Shown here piece by piece: positions 32,143 to 40,345 of a DNA stretch of 64,000 nt (position 1 is its first letter; every line of letters starts with the position of its first letter). This DNA is from Candidatus Villigracilaceae bacterium (GTDB taxonomy: Bacteria; Chloroflexota; Anaerolineae; Anaerolineales; Villigracilaceae), in NCBI GenBank assembly GCA_026645935.1, contig JAPKMP010000004.1, positions 153,249-217,248 on the forward strand, given 5' to 3'. A model generated the notes under the pieces. It ran no database searches and was not told the DNA's origin. It saw only the letters and a list, made by a program, of their open reading frames with translations. Both the position numbers and the translations under genes were made by a program.

Positions 32143-32263
32143 TGCCGCTCTGAGCGCAGCGATACTTACCTGCGCGCAAGTGCAGGTGAGAATCTCCTTG
32201 GTGTCCTCGGAGATTTTCGGCAGCCCGTTGATTTCAATCAGGGCTTCGGCTCAGGGTGACATT
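32143..32263. repeat. Palindromic repeat in the ssb-rpsR gap
   Basis: ctctgagcgcagcg at the left and gcttcggctcagggtgac at the right, with gagaatctcc / ggagattttc inside. Related to the gtcatcctgag family found in the heparinase gene. Confidence 0.65.
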
Positions 32264-32272
32264 ACAAAAAAA

Positions 32273-32692
32273 CTAAAACGGGAATTCTTCTTCCGCCGCG
32301 CCGTTTGCGGGCTCGGCGGCGGTTCCTTCCGCTTCGTGCGATTGGTTGTTCGCTTCGCGCCGGTCACCAAGCATCATCATTTCATTGGCAACGACTTCCA
32401 CGCTGGTGTGCTTGACGCCTTCCTTGTCATCCCAGCGGCGGGTTTGCAGCCGCCCTTCCACATAGACCTGCTGGCCCTTGACGAGATACTGTTTGCAGAT
32501 CTCCGCCAGGGTGCCCCACGCTACCACATTAAACCATTCGGTCTCGTTGTGGCGCTCGCCGTCCGCGCTGTTCCATGTGCGGCTGACTGCGACCGTGAAG
32601 GTGGTCACAGGTTTGCCGCTGGGGGTATAGCGCATCTCGGGGTCCTTGCCCAAATGCCCAATGATCTGTACTTTGTTAAGTCCTCGGCTCAT
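32273..32692 (-). CDS. ssb: Single-stranded DNA-binding protein
   Basis: The 139-residue protein has the OB fold of SSB: LNKVQIIGHLGKDPEMRYTP, TFTVAVSRTW, ETEWFNVVAWG, GQQVYVEGRLQTR. A flexible tail ends in the acidic tip EEEFPF, which recruits partner proteins. It follows rpsF by 33 nt, the standard order. Confidence 0.97.
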   Translation of the reverse strand: MSRGLNKVQIIGHLGKDPEMRYTPSGKPVTTFTVAVSRTWNSADGERHNETEWFNVVAWGTLAEICKQYLVKGQQVYVEGRLQTRRWDDKEGVKHTSVEVVANEMMMLGDRREANNQSHEAEGTAAEPANGAAEEEFPF

Positions 32693-32725
32693 GGTGTGCT
32701 CCTGTAAAATGACCGGTAAATCCGA

Positions 32726-33010
32726 TTAACCAACCGTGGAAAGCATATGCCGCATGATCGACTCTTGATAGCGCAGATTGCGTTCGAGGTTCGACGTGGC
32801 AGCGGGATTCAAGGTCACGTTCAACAGAACGTACTGACCTTCGCGTTGCTTGTTGATGGAGTACGCCATGCGGCGGCGGCCCCATACCTCAGCCTTGTCC
32901 ACGCTTCCGCCGGACTCGGCGATCCAGCCTTTGACCTTTTCGAGCACGCCGTTCATGGCGGTCTCGTCCAGGTCGGGCTGGATGATGCACATCAGTTCGT
33001 AATTTCGCAT
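32726..33010 (-). CDS. rpsF: 30S ribosomal protein S6
   Basis: The 94-residue protein begins MRNYELMCIIQPDLDE and has the ferredoxin-like S6 signature WGRRRMAYSINKQREGQYVL. S6 binds S18 in the platform of the small subunit. ATG 33010 is chosen: GGAAAGGAGG lies 8 nt upstream, and the codons before it belong to the untranslated leader. Confidence 0.97.
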   Translation of the reverse strand: MRNYELMCIIQPDLDETAMNGVLEKVKGWIAESGGSVDKAEVWGRRRMAYSINKQREGQYVLLNVTLNPAATSNLERNLRYQESIMRHMLSTVG

Positions 33011-33022
33011 TTGGGAAAACCT

Positions 33023-33076
33023 CCTTTCCATGGGTTTGTCCCCGTTCGAGCCGTGGGCGCGCCGGGAACGGAAAGG
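33023..33076 (-). promoter_or_regulatory. Candidate S6:S18-binding leader of rpsF
   Basis: On the mRNA strand CCGTTC (33071-33066) pairs with GAACGG (33047-33042). CCTTTCC (33076-33070) is complementary to GGAAAGG (33029-33023), which contains part of the Shine-Dalgarno. This could hide the ribosome-binding site, as in the known rpsF leader motif bound by S6:S18. Pairings are seen; autoregulation is inferred. Confidence 0.5.
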
Positions 33077-33083
33077 CACGTAT

Positions 33084-33090
33084 ATTTATA
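33084..33090 (-). promoter_or_regulatory. -10 box of the rpsF operon
   Basis: TATAAAT on the minus strand; the start site would be near 33077, at the start of the leader stem. Confidence 0.5.
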
Positions 33091-33232
33091 ACGTACCTAC
33101 AGCGAACGTGAGTTTACCACAGGATTTGGGATCATGAACGGGAGAACCCGCGGCTCTTTCCCGGATTTGGAACCGGTTCTGTCCATTCACGCTTCTCTGC
33201 GCAGACGCCTTGCCATTCCCGCTTCACTGCTC

Positions 33233-34294
33233 CTACCTCACATAGATCGGATTGCTATAGATCCACCCTCGTTTCCTGCCCAAATATCTCCTATACGCTT
33301 CTATTCGATAAACACCCGGCTCTGTCGTGATGTAAGTACAGGCAGGTTGGTTCATCCAGGTTTGTACGACCTGTCCATCCTTCACGAGGCGGATTTCTGC
33401 ATTGGAGGGGAGTTTGGCTTGCAGGGTTACGCCGTTCTTGGCAGAGAGCTCGTCGCCCATGATGGCGGAGGCTTCCTTTCCCTGCGCGGAGAAACGGAAT
33501 CCTTTCGTGAGAGCGGGCAGGTCGTAACCGACGAAGCAATGTCCGGCGGCGAAAGCCTTGTAGATAAGTGAGCGGTCCGTGTTCACATCGCCTGTCAAGG
33601 GTTCGGGGAGAAGCGCATGAGTGTTGACCCCGCGGAAGTGAAATTCGTAGGGAAAGATCACACGATGGAGCGGTCCCAGATGCATGTGCAGGGCGTGAGC
33701 GTCCGAGCCGCCGATGGCGACCACTTTTTGACCGGTTGAAAGCAGTTCATCCCATTTGGCGAGCGTATTCGGGATGGGTCGATGTGCGACAAAGGAAGGG
33801 AAGTAGGCGTAGAAAGCGCCGTGAAGTTTCGTCGGCACGACGGTCTTCAATTCGCTCAGCGCATTCCATAACTCGATGCCGGTGTAGTTTTGCACGCTCC
33901 AATCCACCCAGGAGATGTCGGTTTCGTTGAAAGCTTTTGCTTCGGGGTCGTCGGGATGGGCGAGGAAACAGATCCCGCCCGCCTCATGGACCTGGTCGAT
34001 CAGGTTTTGGGGATTGTCCGCAAAGGTTGCCAGCTCGCGGTTCGCGCCGAAGACAAGCAAATGATTCTTCTGCGGGTCGCGCGCCTGGTCGTGGACCTCC
34101 TCCCCCAGAAGCATCAGGACTCTTTTGTTCCTGTCCTTGTAATAACCTTCGAAGCCCTGCACGAGGATGTTGTGGTCAGTGACGATGACCGCATCCACGC
34201 CGGCTTTGAGCGCGGCGGCGGCGATATCTTTGTGGAGGCCGCTCCCATCGGAATAGCGGGTATGCATGTGCAGGTTGACGACGACTTCGTGCAT
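33233..34294 (-). CDS. PHP-domain metal-dependent phosphoesterase-like protein
   Basis: The 353-residue protein has the PHP metal-binding motifs: NLHMHTRYSDGSG (motif 1, residues 7-19), DAVIVTDHN (motif 2), GGICFLAHPDDP (motif 3) and a late GGSDAHALHMH (motif 4). After about residue 240 a small beta domain follows (EIRLVKDGQVV, GVYRIEAYRRYLG). The layout resembles CehA/McbA-like proteins. A phosphoesterase role is plausible; the substrate is unknown. Confidence 0.87.
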   Translation of the reverse strand: MHEVVVNLHMHTRYSDGSGLHKDIAAAALKAGVDAVIVTDHNILVQGFEGYYKDRNKRVLMLLGEEVHDQARDPQKNHLLVFGANRELATFADNPQNLIDQVHEAGGICFLAHPDDPEAKAFNETDISWVDWSVQNYTGIELWNALSELKTVVPTKLHGAFYAYFPSFVAHRPIPNTLAKWDELLSTGQKVVAIGGSDAHALHMHLGPLHRVIFPYEFHFRGVNTHALLPEPLTGDVNTDRSLIYKAFAAGHCFVGYDLPALTKGFRFSAQGKEASAIMGDELSAKNGVTLQAKLPSNAEIRLVKDGQVVQTWMNQPACTYITTEPGVYRIEAYRRYLGRKRGWIYSNPIYVR

Positions 34295-34311
34295 GAGTTC
34301 CTCGAATAAAT

Positions 34312-34427
34312 GTCATTGCGAGGGCGAATGGTCGAGTAACGCACAGCGTGTATCGAGATCCAGCCCGAAGCAATCTCTTGTTGATGTGAAGATTGCTTCG
34401 CGGTGCTCGGGCACCGCTCGCAATGAC
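34312..34427. repeat. gtcattgcgag palindromic repeat
   Basis: GTCATTGCGAG and CTCGCAATGAC ends enclose gaagcaatctc and gattgcttcg, 116 bp. It lies between the divergent PHP and secG genes. Confidence 0.9.
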
Positions 34428-34439
34428 AATTCTGAACGT

Positions 34440-34469
34440 TTGACTAATATCCTTTTCCACAGGTATAAT
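34440..34469 (+). promoter_or_regulatory. secG promoter
   Basis: TTGACT, 18 bp, TATAAT. The ribosome-binding site TAGGAGG follows before ATG 34501. Confidence 0.75.
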
Positions 34470-34500
34470 TTGCCCGCTAAATTTTAGGAGGCACTTTCGC

Positions 34501-34725
34501 ATGGCGAATCTTTTGGATATTGCGTTGATTATAACCTCGGTGGGGTTGATCCTCAGCGTCATCCTGCAGAGCAAGGGCGCGGGGCTGGGCGGTCTCACCG
34601 GCGCGGATACCGGTGGCGTGTTCACTGCGCGGCGCGGCATCGAGCGCGTTCTGTTTTGGGTGACGATCACCTTGAGCGCGGTCTTTTTCGCGCTTGTCAT
34701 CACCATTATCATCATTGGAAAATAA
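34501..34725 (+). CDS. secG: Protein translocase subunit SecG
   Basis: SecG is a small accessory subunit of the SecYEG channel. The 74-residue protein has two membrane spans and the conserved middle SVILQSKGAGLGGLTGADTGGV. A terminator follows, so it is transcribed alone. Confidence 0.93.
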   Translation: MANLLDIALIITSVGLILSVILQSKGAGLGGLTGADTGGVFTARRGIERVLFWVTITLSAVFFALVITIIIIGK

Positions 34726-34741
34726 GCAAGGCATCTCCGGA

Positions 34742-34797
34742 GGGTCCGCCGTGATGAAATGCCCGCACATCGGGCAGGGCGGTCCTTTCTTTTTTAT
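34742..34797 (+). terminator. Intrinsic terminator after secG
   Basis: GTCCGCC faces GGCGGTCC and the inner GCCCG faces CGGGC; a T-rich tail (TTTCTTTTTTATTT) follows. Confidence 0.75.
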
Positions 34798-34799
34798 TT

Positions 34800-34857
34800 C
34801 CCCCATCCCGCCTTCGGCACACCTCTTCGCCAGGAAGAGGGATCGGGGTGAGGGCTA
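34800..34857. repeat. ccctc/gggtgaggg repeat fragment
   Basis: ccccatcccgcc at the left and gatcggggtgagggc at the right; same family as the insertion in gatB. It lies just before the solute-binding protein gene. Confidence 0.5.
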
Positions 34858-34877
34858 ATTACCCCCAACACTTACTC

Positions 34878-36557
34878 ATGAAACGATTACGCTGGCAGAT
34901 CCTCGTCGTTGCGGTCACACTCGTGATCGTGGCGTTGCTTTTGCTCAGCCAGCAGCCTGTGACCGTCATCACCCTGCCGGAAGCGGCGCCCGGCGGAATT
35001 TATACCGAGGCGCTGATCGGCTCGATGGGACGCCTCAATCCTGTTTTGGATTGGAACAACTCCGCGGATCGCGACGTTAACCGGCTCATCTTCAGCGGTC
35101 TGGTCAGGTTCGATTCGCGCGGCCTTCCCCAGCCCGACCTTGCCGAATCCTGGGGTGTCTCAGCGGATGGCAAAGTCTACAATTTTTCGCTCCGCCCGGG
35201 CGCGGTCTGGCACGATGGGCAGCCCGTCACCAGCGACGATGTGATCTTCACCATCGAAGCCATCAAGAGTCCCGCCTCGCTTTTCCCGCAGGATATCAAG
35301 GACCTGTGGTCGCAGATTCAGGTCAAGCGCCTCGACGACAAGACGTTTCAGTTTACCCTGCCCGAGCCTTTCTCCCCCTTTTTGGATTACGCGTCGTTCG
35401 GCGTCCTGCCGAAACATTTGCTGGAAACCGTCCCAGCCGACCAACTCCCGACCGCTGAATTCAATTTGAAGCCGGTCGGATCCGGTCCTTATAAATTCGA
35501 AGAGTTGTTGATCAGCGGCGGTCAGATCACAGGCGTGGTCCTCACAGCCAATCAGGATTACTTCCTCGGTCCGCCATTCATCGAACAGGTCGTCTTCCGT
35601 TACTTCCCGAATTCAGCCGCCGCATTGGATGCCTACCGTCAGGGCGAGGTGCTCGGCATCAGCCAGTTGACACAGGAGGTGCTCGACGCTGCGCTGATGG
35701 AACCGGCTCTCTCCGTTTATACCAGCCGGCTGCCGCAGATGGGACTGGTCTTCCTTAATAACAACAATCCCGCTGTCGGTTTTTTACAGAATGCAAGCGT
35801 CCGCCGCGCTTTGATGCTTGGCGTCAACCGCACGGTAATCGTCTCGCACATCCTTAAAGGCCAGGCCATCGTCGCAGACAGCCCCATCCTTCCCGGCTCG
35901 TGGGCGTATTACGATGCGATCGAAAGATTTTCATACGATCCCGAAGCGGCGATTCAGTTGCTTAACAAGGAAGGGTATGTCTTTACAGCCGGAAGCACGG
36001 TCCGCTCGAAGGACGGCCAGCCGCTGACGTTCACCTTGGTGCATCCCGACGATACGCTTCATGCCCAGATCGCCCAGGCGATTCAAGCGGATTGGGCGCT
36101 GATCGGCGTGCAATTGAATCTACAGTCAGTGCCTTATGATTCCCTGGTGAACGATTTCCTGACGACCCGCGGCTATGAAGCCGCACTTGCCGACCTGAAC
36201 ACGTCACGCACGCCCGATCCAGACCCGTACCTTTTCTGGCATCAATCGGAGGCGACCGGCGGGCAGAATTATTCACAGTGGGATAACCGTACCGCAAGCG
36301 AGTATCTCGAAACCGCCCGCACAGCCGCCGATTTCAACGAGCGCATTCGGCTGTATAAAAATTTCCAGGTCATTTTCGCCAAGGAAATGCCGTCCCTGCC
36401 GTTATATTATCCCGTTTATTCGTACGGGGTGGATGCTCAAGTGCAGGGCGTGCAGGTTGCGCCGATGTACGATGTCAGTGACAGACTGGCATTGATCGAT
36501 GAATGGTATCTCATCACCCGCCGTTCGTTGGAGGAAGAGACCCAACCCGCACCGTGA
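34878..36557 (+). CDS. Extracellular solute-binding protein, family 5 (peptide ABC transporter)
   Basis: The 559-residue protein starts with an uncleaved-looking membrane anchor (about 5-25). It has the SBP_bac_5 layout: LNPVLDWNNSADRDVNRLIF, LAESWGVSADGKVYNFSLRPG, WHDGQPVTSDDVIFTIEAI, and VRRALMLGVNRTVIV. It should capture oligopeptides or similar solutes. No permease or ATPase gene lies beside it. ATG 34878 is chosen; the upstream GTG frame is in the repeat. Confidence 0.93.
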   Translation: MKRLRWQILVVAVTLVIVALLLLSQQPVTVITLPEAAPGGIYTEALIGSMGRLNPVLDWNNSADRDVNRLIFSGLVRFDSRGLPQPDLAESWGVSADGKVYNFSLRPGAVWHDGQPVTSDDVIFTIEAIKSPASLFPQDIKDLWSQIQVKRLDDKTFQFTLPEPFSPFLDYASFGVLPKHLLETVPADQLPTAEFNLKPVGSGPYKFEELLISGGQITGVVLTANQDYFLGPPFIEQVVFRYFPNSAAALDAYRQGEVLGISQLTQEVLDAALMEPALSVYTSRLPQMGLVFLNNNNPAVGFLQNASVRRALMLGVNRTVIVSHILKGQAIVADSPILPGSWAYYDAIERFSYDPEAAIQLLNKEGYVFTAGSTVRSKDGQPLTFTLVHPDDTLHAQIAQAIQADWALIGVQLNLQSVPYDSLVNDFLTTRGYEAALADLNTSRTPDPDPYLFWHQSEATGGQNYSQWDNRTASEYLETARTAADFNERIRLYKNFQVIFAKEMPSLPLYYPVYSYGVDAQVQGVQVAPMYDVSDRLALIDEWYLITRRSLEEETQPAP

Positions 36558-36614
36558 CAATCACGGTGGAATCAGCGCTCTTCCGCCCTAAATTCGCAAT
36601 AAGGAATCCGAAAC

Positions 36615-37985
36615 ATGACCGTCTCACAAAAAGCCGTCGAGTACGTCCGCTCGAACCGCGAGCGGTTTTTGAACGAATTAAAGGAATTCATAGGCATCCC
36701 TTCGATCTCCACGCTGGACGAACACAAAGCGGATGTTCAGCGGGCGGCGGAATGGGTCGCGGGCCAACTTCGTTCCATCGGAATGGAAAATGTTCGAATC
36801 ATGCCGACCGCACTGCATCCCGTCGTTTACGGCGAATGGATGAAGGCGGGCAAGTCCGCGCCGACGGTGATGATCTACGGTCACTACGATGTGCAACCCG
36901 TCGACCCGCTCGAACTGTGGACGTCCGACCCGTTCCGGGCGGAGGTCCGGGGCGATTATCTCTTCGGCCGCGGCGGCTCGGATATGAAGGGTCAGGTCAT
37001 CGCGTCCATCAAGGCTGTGGAAGCGGTCATGAGATCCGACGGCAAACTACCTGTCAATGTCAAGTGGCTCGTCGAAGGCGAGGAAGAGATCGGGTCGGAA
37101 CATCTCGGCGATTTCATAAAGGATAACAAGGAAATGCTTGCCTGCGATTACTGTTTGAATCCCGATGCTGGCATGATCGCTGCGGATAAACCCACCATTA
37201 CCACCGGCTTGCGCGGACTTGCCTATTTCGAACTGCGCGTGTTCGGTCCGGATAAGGATTTACATTCCGGTCTTTTTGGCGGGACGGTTCACAACCCGGC
37301 TCAGGCGTTGATCGAGCTTGTCGCAGGCATGCACGATAAAAATGGAAAGATCACGCTTCCCGGCTTTTACGACAAAGTGCGCAGGTTAAACAAAAAGGAA
37401 CGTGAAGATTTCAAACGACTGCCTGTGAAAGACAAAGACCTCATAAAGATGACCGGTGTGCCTGCCCTATGGGGCGAACCGGGATTCATCCCTGCCGAGC
37501 GCGTAGGCGCGCGACCGACCCTTGAGGTCAACGGGTTGCTTTCCGGTTTTACCGGTCAGGGATCGAAGACGGTCCTGCCCGCGTGGGCGATGGCAAAGAT
37601 CTCCTGCCGTCTCGTCCCGGATCAAACCCCCGAACAGACCGAAAAACAACTGCGTGCCTACCTTAAGAAAAACGCGCCGAAGACCGTCAAATGGGAATTG
37701 AAGAACCTGCACAACGCGGGCGCGGCATTGACCGAGACCGACTCTGCCGGTGTGAAAGCGCTTGCGAAGTCGCTCGAGACCGTGTGGGGGAAACGCCCCT
37801 ATTTCAAACGCGAAGGCGGTTCGATCGGGTCGGTTGTGCTTCTGCAAAAATATGTCGGCGCGGATTCGCTCCTCAGCGGCTTTGGACTGCCCGATGATAA
37901 CGTCCACTCGCCGAATGAACGCATGCACCTGCCCACCTGGTACAAAGGCATCGAGGCGTTCACGCATTTCTTTTTCAATTTCTAG
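36615..37985 (+). CDS. M20-family dipeptidase
   Basis: The 456-residue enzyme has the metal-binding motifs of the M20 family: TVMIYGHYDVQPVDP (His/Asp), GRGGSDMKGQ, and LVEGEEEIGSEHLGDF with the catalytic Glu pair. A dimerisation domain is inserted in the middle (about 190-360). It hydrolyses dipeptides or acylated amino acids in the cytoplasm. It follows the peptide-binding protein gene by 57 nt, so uptake and hydrolysis may be linked. Confidence 0.93.
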   Translation: MTVSQKAVEYVRSNRERFLNELKEFIGIPSISTLDEHKADVQRAAEWVAGQLRSIGMENVRIMPTALHPVVYGEWMKAGKSAPTVMIYGHYDVQPVDPLELWTSDPFRAEVRGDYLFGRGGSDMKGQVIASIKAVEAVMRSDGKLPVNVKWLVEGEEEIGSEHLGDFIKDNKEMLACDYCLNPDAGMIAADKPTITTGLRGLAYFELRVFGPDKDLHSGLFGGTVHNPAQALIELVAGMHDKNGKITLPGFYDKVRRLNKKEREDFKRLPVKDKDLIKMTGVPALWGEPGFIPAERVGARPTLEVNGLLSGFTGQGSKTVLPAWAMAKISCRLVPDQTPEQTEKQLRAYLKKNAPKTVKWELKNLHNAGAALTETDSAGVKALAKSLETVWGKRPYFKREGGSIGSVVLLQKYVGADSLLSGFGLPDDNVHSPNERMHLPTWYKGIEAFTHFFFNF

Positions 37986-38072
37986 CCATTATCACGTGCC
38001 CGGCGTTCTCCAACGCCGTCGAAACACCAATCATACAGGCACGGTGGAGAACGTGTGCTGCACAAGGATTTT

Positions 38073-38963
38073 ATGGAAGATCGAATCATCACCTACGGCG
38101 GTCAAGCCGTTATCGAAGGCGTCATGATGCGCGGGCAAAAAGCCTATGCCGTCGCCATGCGCGCCCCGGATGGGAAGATCGTCACCCATACCGAGCCCCT
38201 GGCGAATGTTTATCGATCGCGACTTACGAAAGTTCCCTTTTTGCGCGGGGTCATCTTATTGTGGGATGCGCTTGGTTTGGGAATGCGCGCGCTGACCCTT
38301 TCTGCGAACACACAAACCGGCGAGGATGAAAAACTGGAAGGACCGGCTCTTTACCTGACGTTGGGCTTGTCGCTCGCATTTGGCATTGGACTCTTCTTTT
38401 TGCTTCCCGCCGGGATCGGCGGCTGGGCGGAACACTGGCTCGCACAGACGACTTCCGCCGTTTGGGTCGGAAACCTCATCGAAGGCATTTTACGTCTGGC
38501 GATTCTGATAGGTTATATCTGGGCGATCGGATTCATGCCCGATATCAGGCGCGTCTTTCAATACCATGGCGCGGAGCATAAGACCATCAACGCTTATGAA
38601 GCCGGCGCGAATTTAACTCCCGAGATCGTGGACCAGTATCCCATCGAACATCCGCGCTGCGGCACGGCGTTTTTGCTCACGCTCGTTTTGTTGTCGATTC
38701 TCGCCTTCACCGCATTGGGACCCATGCCCATCTTATGGCGGCTGGTCACCCGCATTTTGTTCATTCCCATCCTGGCGGGGATTGCCGTCGAATACATCCG
38801 CTGGACAGCGAACAATCTGAACAACCCCATCGTCAAGTTTCTGATCAAACCCAACCTCGCCCTGCAGGCGCTGACCACGCGTCCACCCGACCATGCCATG
38901 CTCGAAGTGGCGATCCAGTCCTTTCAATCCATGCGCAAGGCCGAGTCGGAGATCGTTATTTAA
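38073..38963 (+). CDS. DUF1385-family membrane protein
   Basis: A 296-residue protein with the family start ITYGGQAVIEGVMMRGQKAYA and core FQYHGAEHKTINAYE...HPRCGTAFLL. About five membrane spans are predicted. DUF1385 proteins (YqhQ-like) are widespread but their function is not known. ATG 38073 is used because AAGGA lies 4-8 nt before it; the upstream GTG has no such site. Confidence 0.9.
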   Translation: MEDRIITYGGQAVIEGVMMRGQKAYAVAMRAPDGKIVTHTEPLANVYRSRLTKVPFLRGVILLWDALGLGMRALTLSANTQTGEDEKLEGPALYLTLGLSLAFGIGLFFLLPAGIGGWAEHWLAQTTSAVWVGNLIEGILRLAILIGYIWAIGFMPDIRRVFQYHGAEHKTINAYEAGANLTPEIVDQYPIEHPRCGTAFLLTLVLLSILAFTALGPMPILWRLVTRILFIPILAGIAVEYIRWTANNLNNPIVKFLIKPNLALQALTTRPPDHAMLEVAIQSFQSMRKAESEIVI

Positions 38964-39304
38964 ACTTGCTGGATAATCCATAGTTTTGAGAAGATGCGCG
39001 GTCCCGTCTCTGTTTTGTCAATTCATGCGGGGAAAACCTGATCATTTGATTCTCTTATATCGCAGGTCAATATTATTCAGAGTAATCTTAATTGCCTAAT
39101 ACTTTAACATGACACGTTGGTCGAAGCGAAGGACCTCTAAGATAATCCCGGCGAACGTTCGCCTTCACCCAAGGGGACAATATGTAATAGAGCGTTTTGA
39201 AATTGTCATTTCGAGTAGCGCTTTGCGCCACGAGAAATCTTGTTTGCGCAAATCCAGAATTTCTCCTCGCGATCGCTTGTCGAAATGACAAAATAACGAG
39301 CTAT
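38964..39304. other. Intergenic region, 341 bp
   Basis: No gene of usual size is seen. It contains a palindromic repeat at 39205-39289 and otherwise only scattered short words (tcgaagcgaagg, ggcgaacgttcgcc). Confidence 0.5.
39205..39289. repeat. gtcatttcgag palindromic repeat (variant)
   Basis: GTCATTTCGAG at the left and CGAAATGAC at the right, with gagaaatctt and ccagaatttctc inside. Confidence 0.8.
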
Positions 39305-39454
39305 ATGACACAAAACAGGATTTATAAAACACTCTCTTTTGCAAGGCGACTTAAAACCCAAAGAAGACAGGTGGAATATAATCAGGTCGTCCGCGAACGT
39401 ATTCGAAAATTGCCACGTTTGGGAACGGAACCTCCCAACTGGAGACTTAAATGA
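39305..39454 (+). CDS. Possible 49-residue basic protein
   Basis: ATG 39305 opens a short frame rich in Arg and Lys (FARRLKTQRRQVEY..., ERIRKLPRLG). Its stop TGA overlaps the ATG of the next gene (ATGA), which suggests translational coupling. No ribosome-binding site is present, and the start lies just after a repeat. It may be a coupling ORF only. Confidence 0.35.
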   Translation: MTQNRIYKTLSFARRLKTQRRQVEYNQVVRERIRKLPRLGTEPPNWRLK

Positions 39455-40095
39455 AAAAACTTTCGATCATTACCCTCCTAATTACTTTTTTTCTTGTTCT
39501 ACCTGTTCAGGCACAGTCTGCTGAATCCATTTGGATCAGCGCGAATCTGATCGATTTCAAGACTGGCGAGACCGTTATTGCCACAGTGAACGGTAGCTCT
39601 GCCACGCCAATTCAGGGAATGACCTTTCAAATCCGGTATGACCCCGCCTGCCTTCAGGCGCTGAATGCTGCCAGCCCTATTCCAGGCATGAATGGACTTT
39701 TACTTCCCCAGGCCGCCGGTCTGGTGGATGCGTCCTTTGCCAGTACAACTCCGGTGGTCGTGAATGGAATATTGGCTGAAATACGCTTTACGACCCTTGG
39801 CGCATGCCAGACGAATTTGACCCTCGAAGGTGCCGCGCTCGTCATCAAAAATGAATCCGGCTTCGCAGCGCCTCTGCCGAGCGTGGCCATCGGGGAAAAG
39901 ACGATCCCGCTGGCGGTCAGCGCGGAGCAGGGTTCTCCGAACGATACGCCGCTTTTGGGTACACCGCTTCCCCTTGAAGTCGAGCCAAATAGTTCTTCTC
40001 CGCTCTGGTTATCAACCGGAACTGTGATCGTTCTCGCCATGGTCGGCGTTCTTCTCCTCGTTGGGGTCTTTGTCCTGTTTCGAATCCTGAGATAA
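39451..40095 (+). CDS. Secreted, membrane-anchored cohesin-like domain protein
   Basis: The 214-residue protein has a signal peptide (about 1-22), a single beta-sandwich (about 27-150: FKTGETVIATVNG, GMTFQIRYDPACLQAL, GILAEIRFTTLG, TLEGAALVI) that resembles cohesin/carbohydrate-binding folds, a Pro/Ser linker and a C-terminal membrane span (about 188-212). The domain probably faces outward. A role in adhesion or protein docking is a guess; no dockerin is seen here. Confidence 0.75.
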   Translation: MKKLSIITLLITFFLVLPVQAQSAESIWISANLIDFKTGETVIATVNGSSATPIQGMTFQIRYDPACLQALNAASPIPGMNGLLLPQAAGLVDASFASTTPVVVNGILAEIRFTTLGACQTNLTLEGAALVIKNESGFAAPLPSVAIGEKTIPLAVSAEQGSPNDTPLLGTPLPLEVEPNSSSPLWLSTGTVIVLAMVGVLLLVGVFVLFRILR

Positions 40096-40106
40096 ATCGA
40101 TTTCGT

Positions 40107-40148
40107 AAAAGTACCTCCTGTGTGCATGCTCACAGGAGGTACTTTTTA
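40107..40148 (+). terminator. Intrinsic terminator after the cohesin-like gene
   Basis: AAAAGTACCTCCTGTG pairs with CACAGGAGGTACTTTT around an 8-nt loop. Confidence 0.92.
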
Positions 40149-40204
40149 TTCCGGTTGTTAGGTGATCTCGCGATCCTTGCTTCAATATACTAATAAGATT
40201 ATTT

Positions 40205-40290
40205 GACCTCTTGCATTGGTGCTCCTGCCGCAGTCCTCGGCGGCGGGGACGCTGCCTTGAGCAAGGTAATAATTTGACTTTTGCAAGAAG
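40205..40290 (+). repeat. Dispersed ~88-bp element, copy B
   Basis: The segment from gacctcttgcat to tttgcaag closely matches the reverse complement of 44217-44307 over its whole length. CTTGCA and TGCAAG mark its ends, and TGCTC/GAGCA and GTCC/GGAC pair inside. It lies between the convergent cohesin-like and acyl-CoA ligase genes. Its function (RNA, DNA site or mobile repeat) is unknown. Confidence 0.75.
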
Positions 40291-40345
40291 TCTATTGAAT
40301 CCTAGACCTGCTTTTCCGGAGGCGTTTCACCTATCTGCATCGGTG

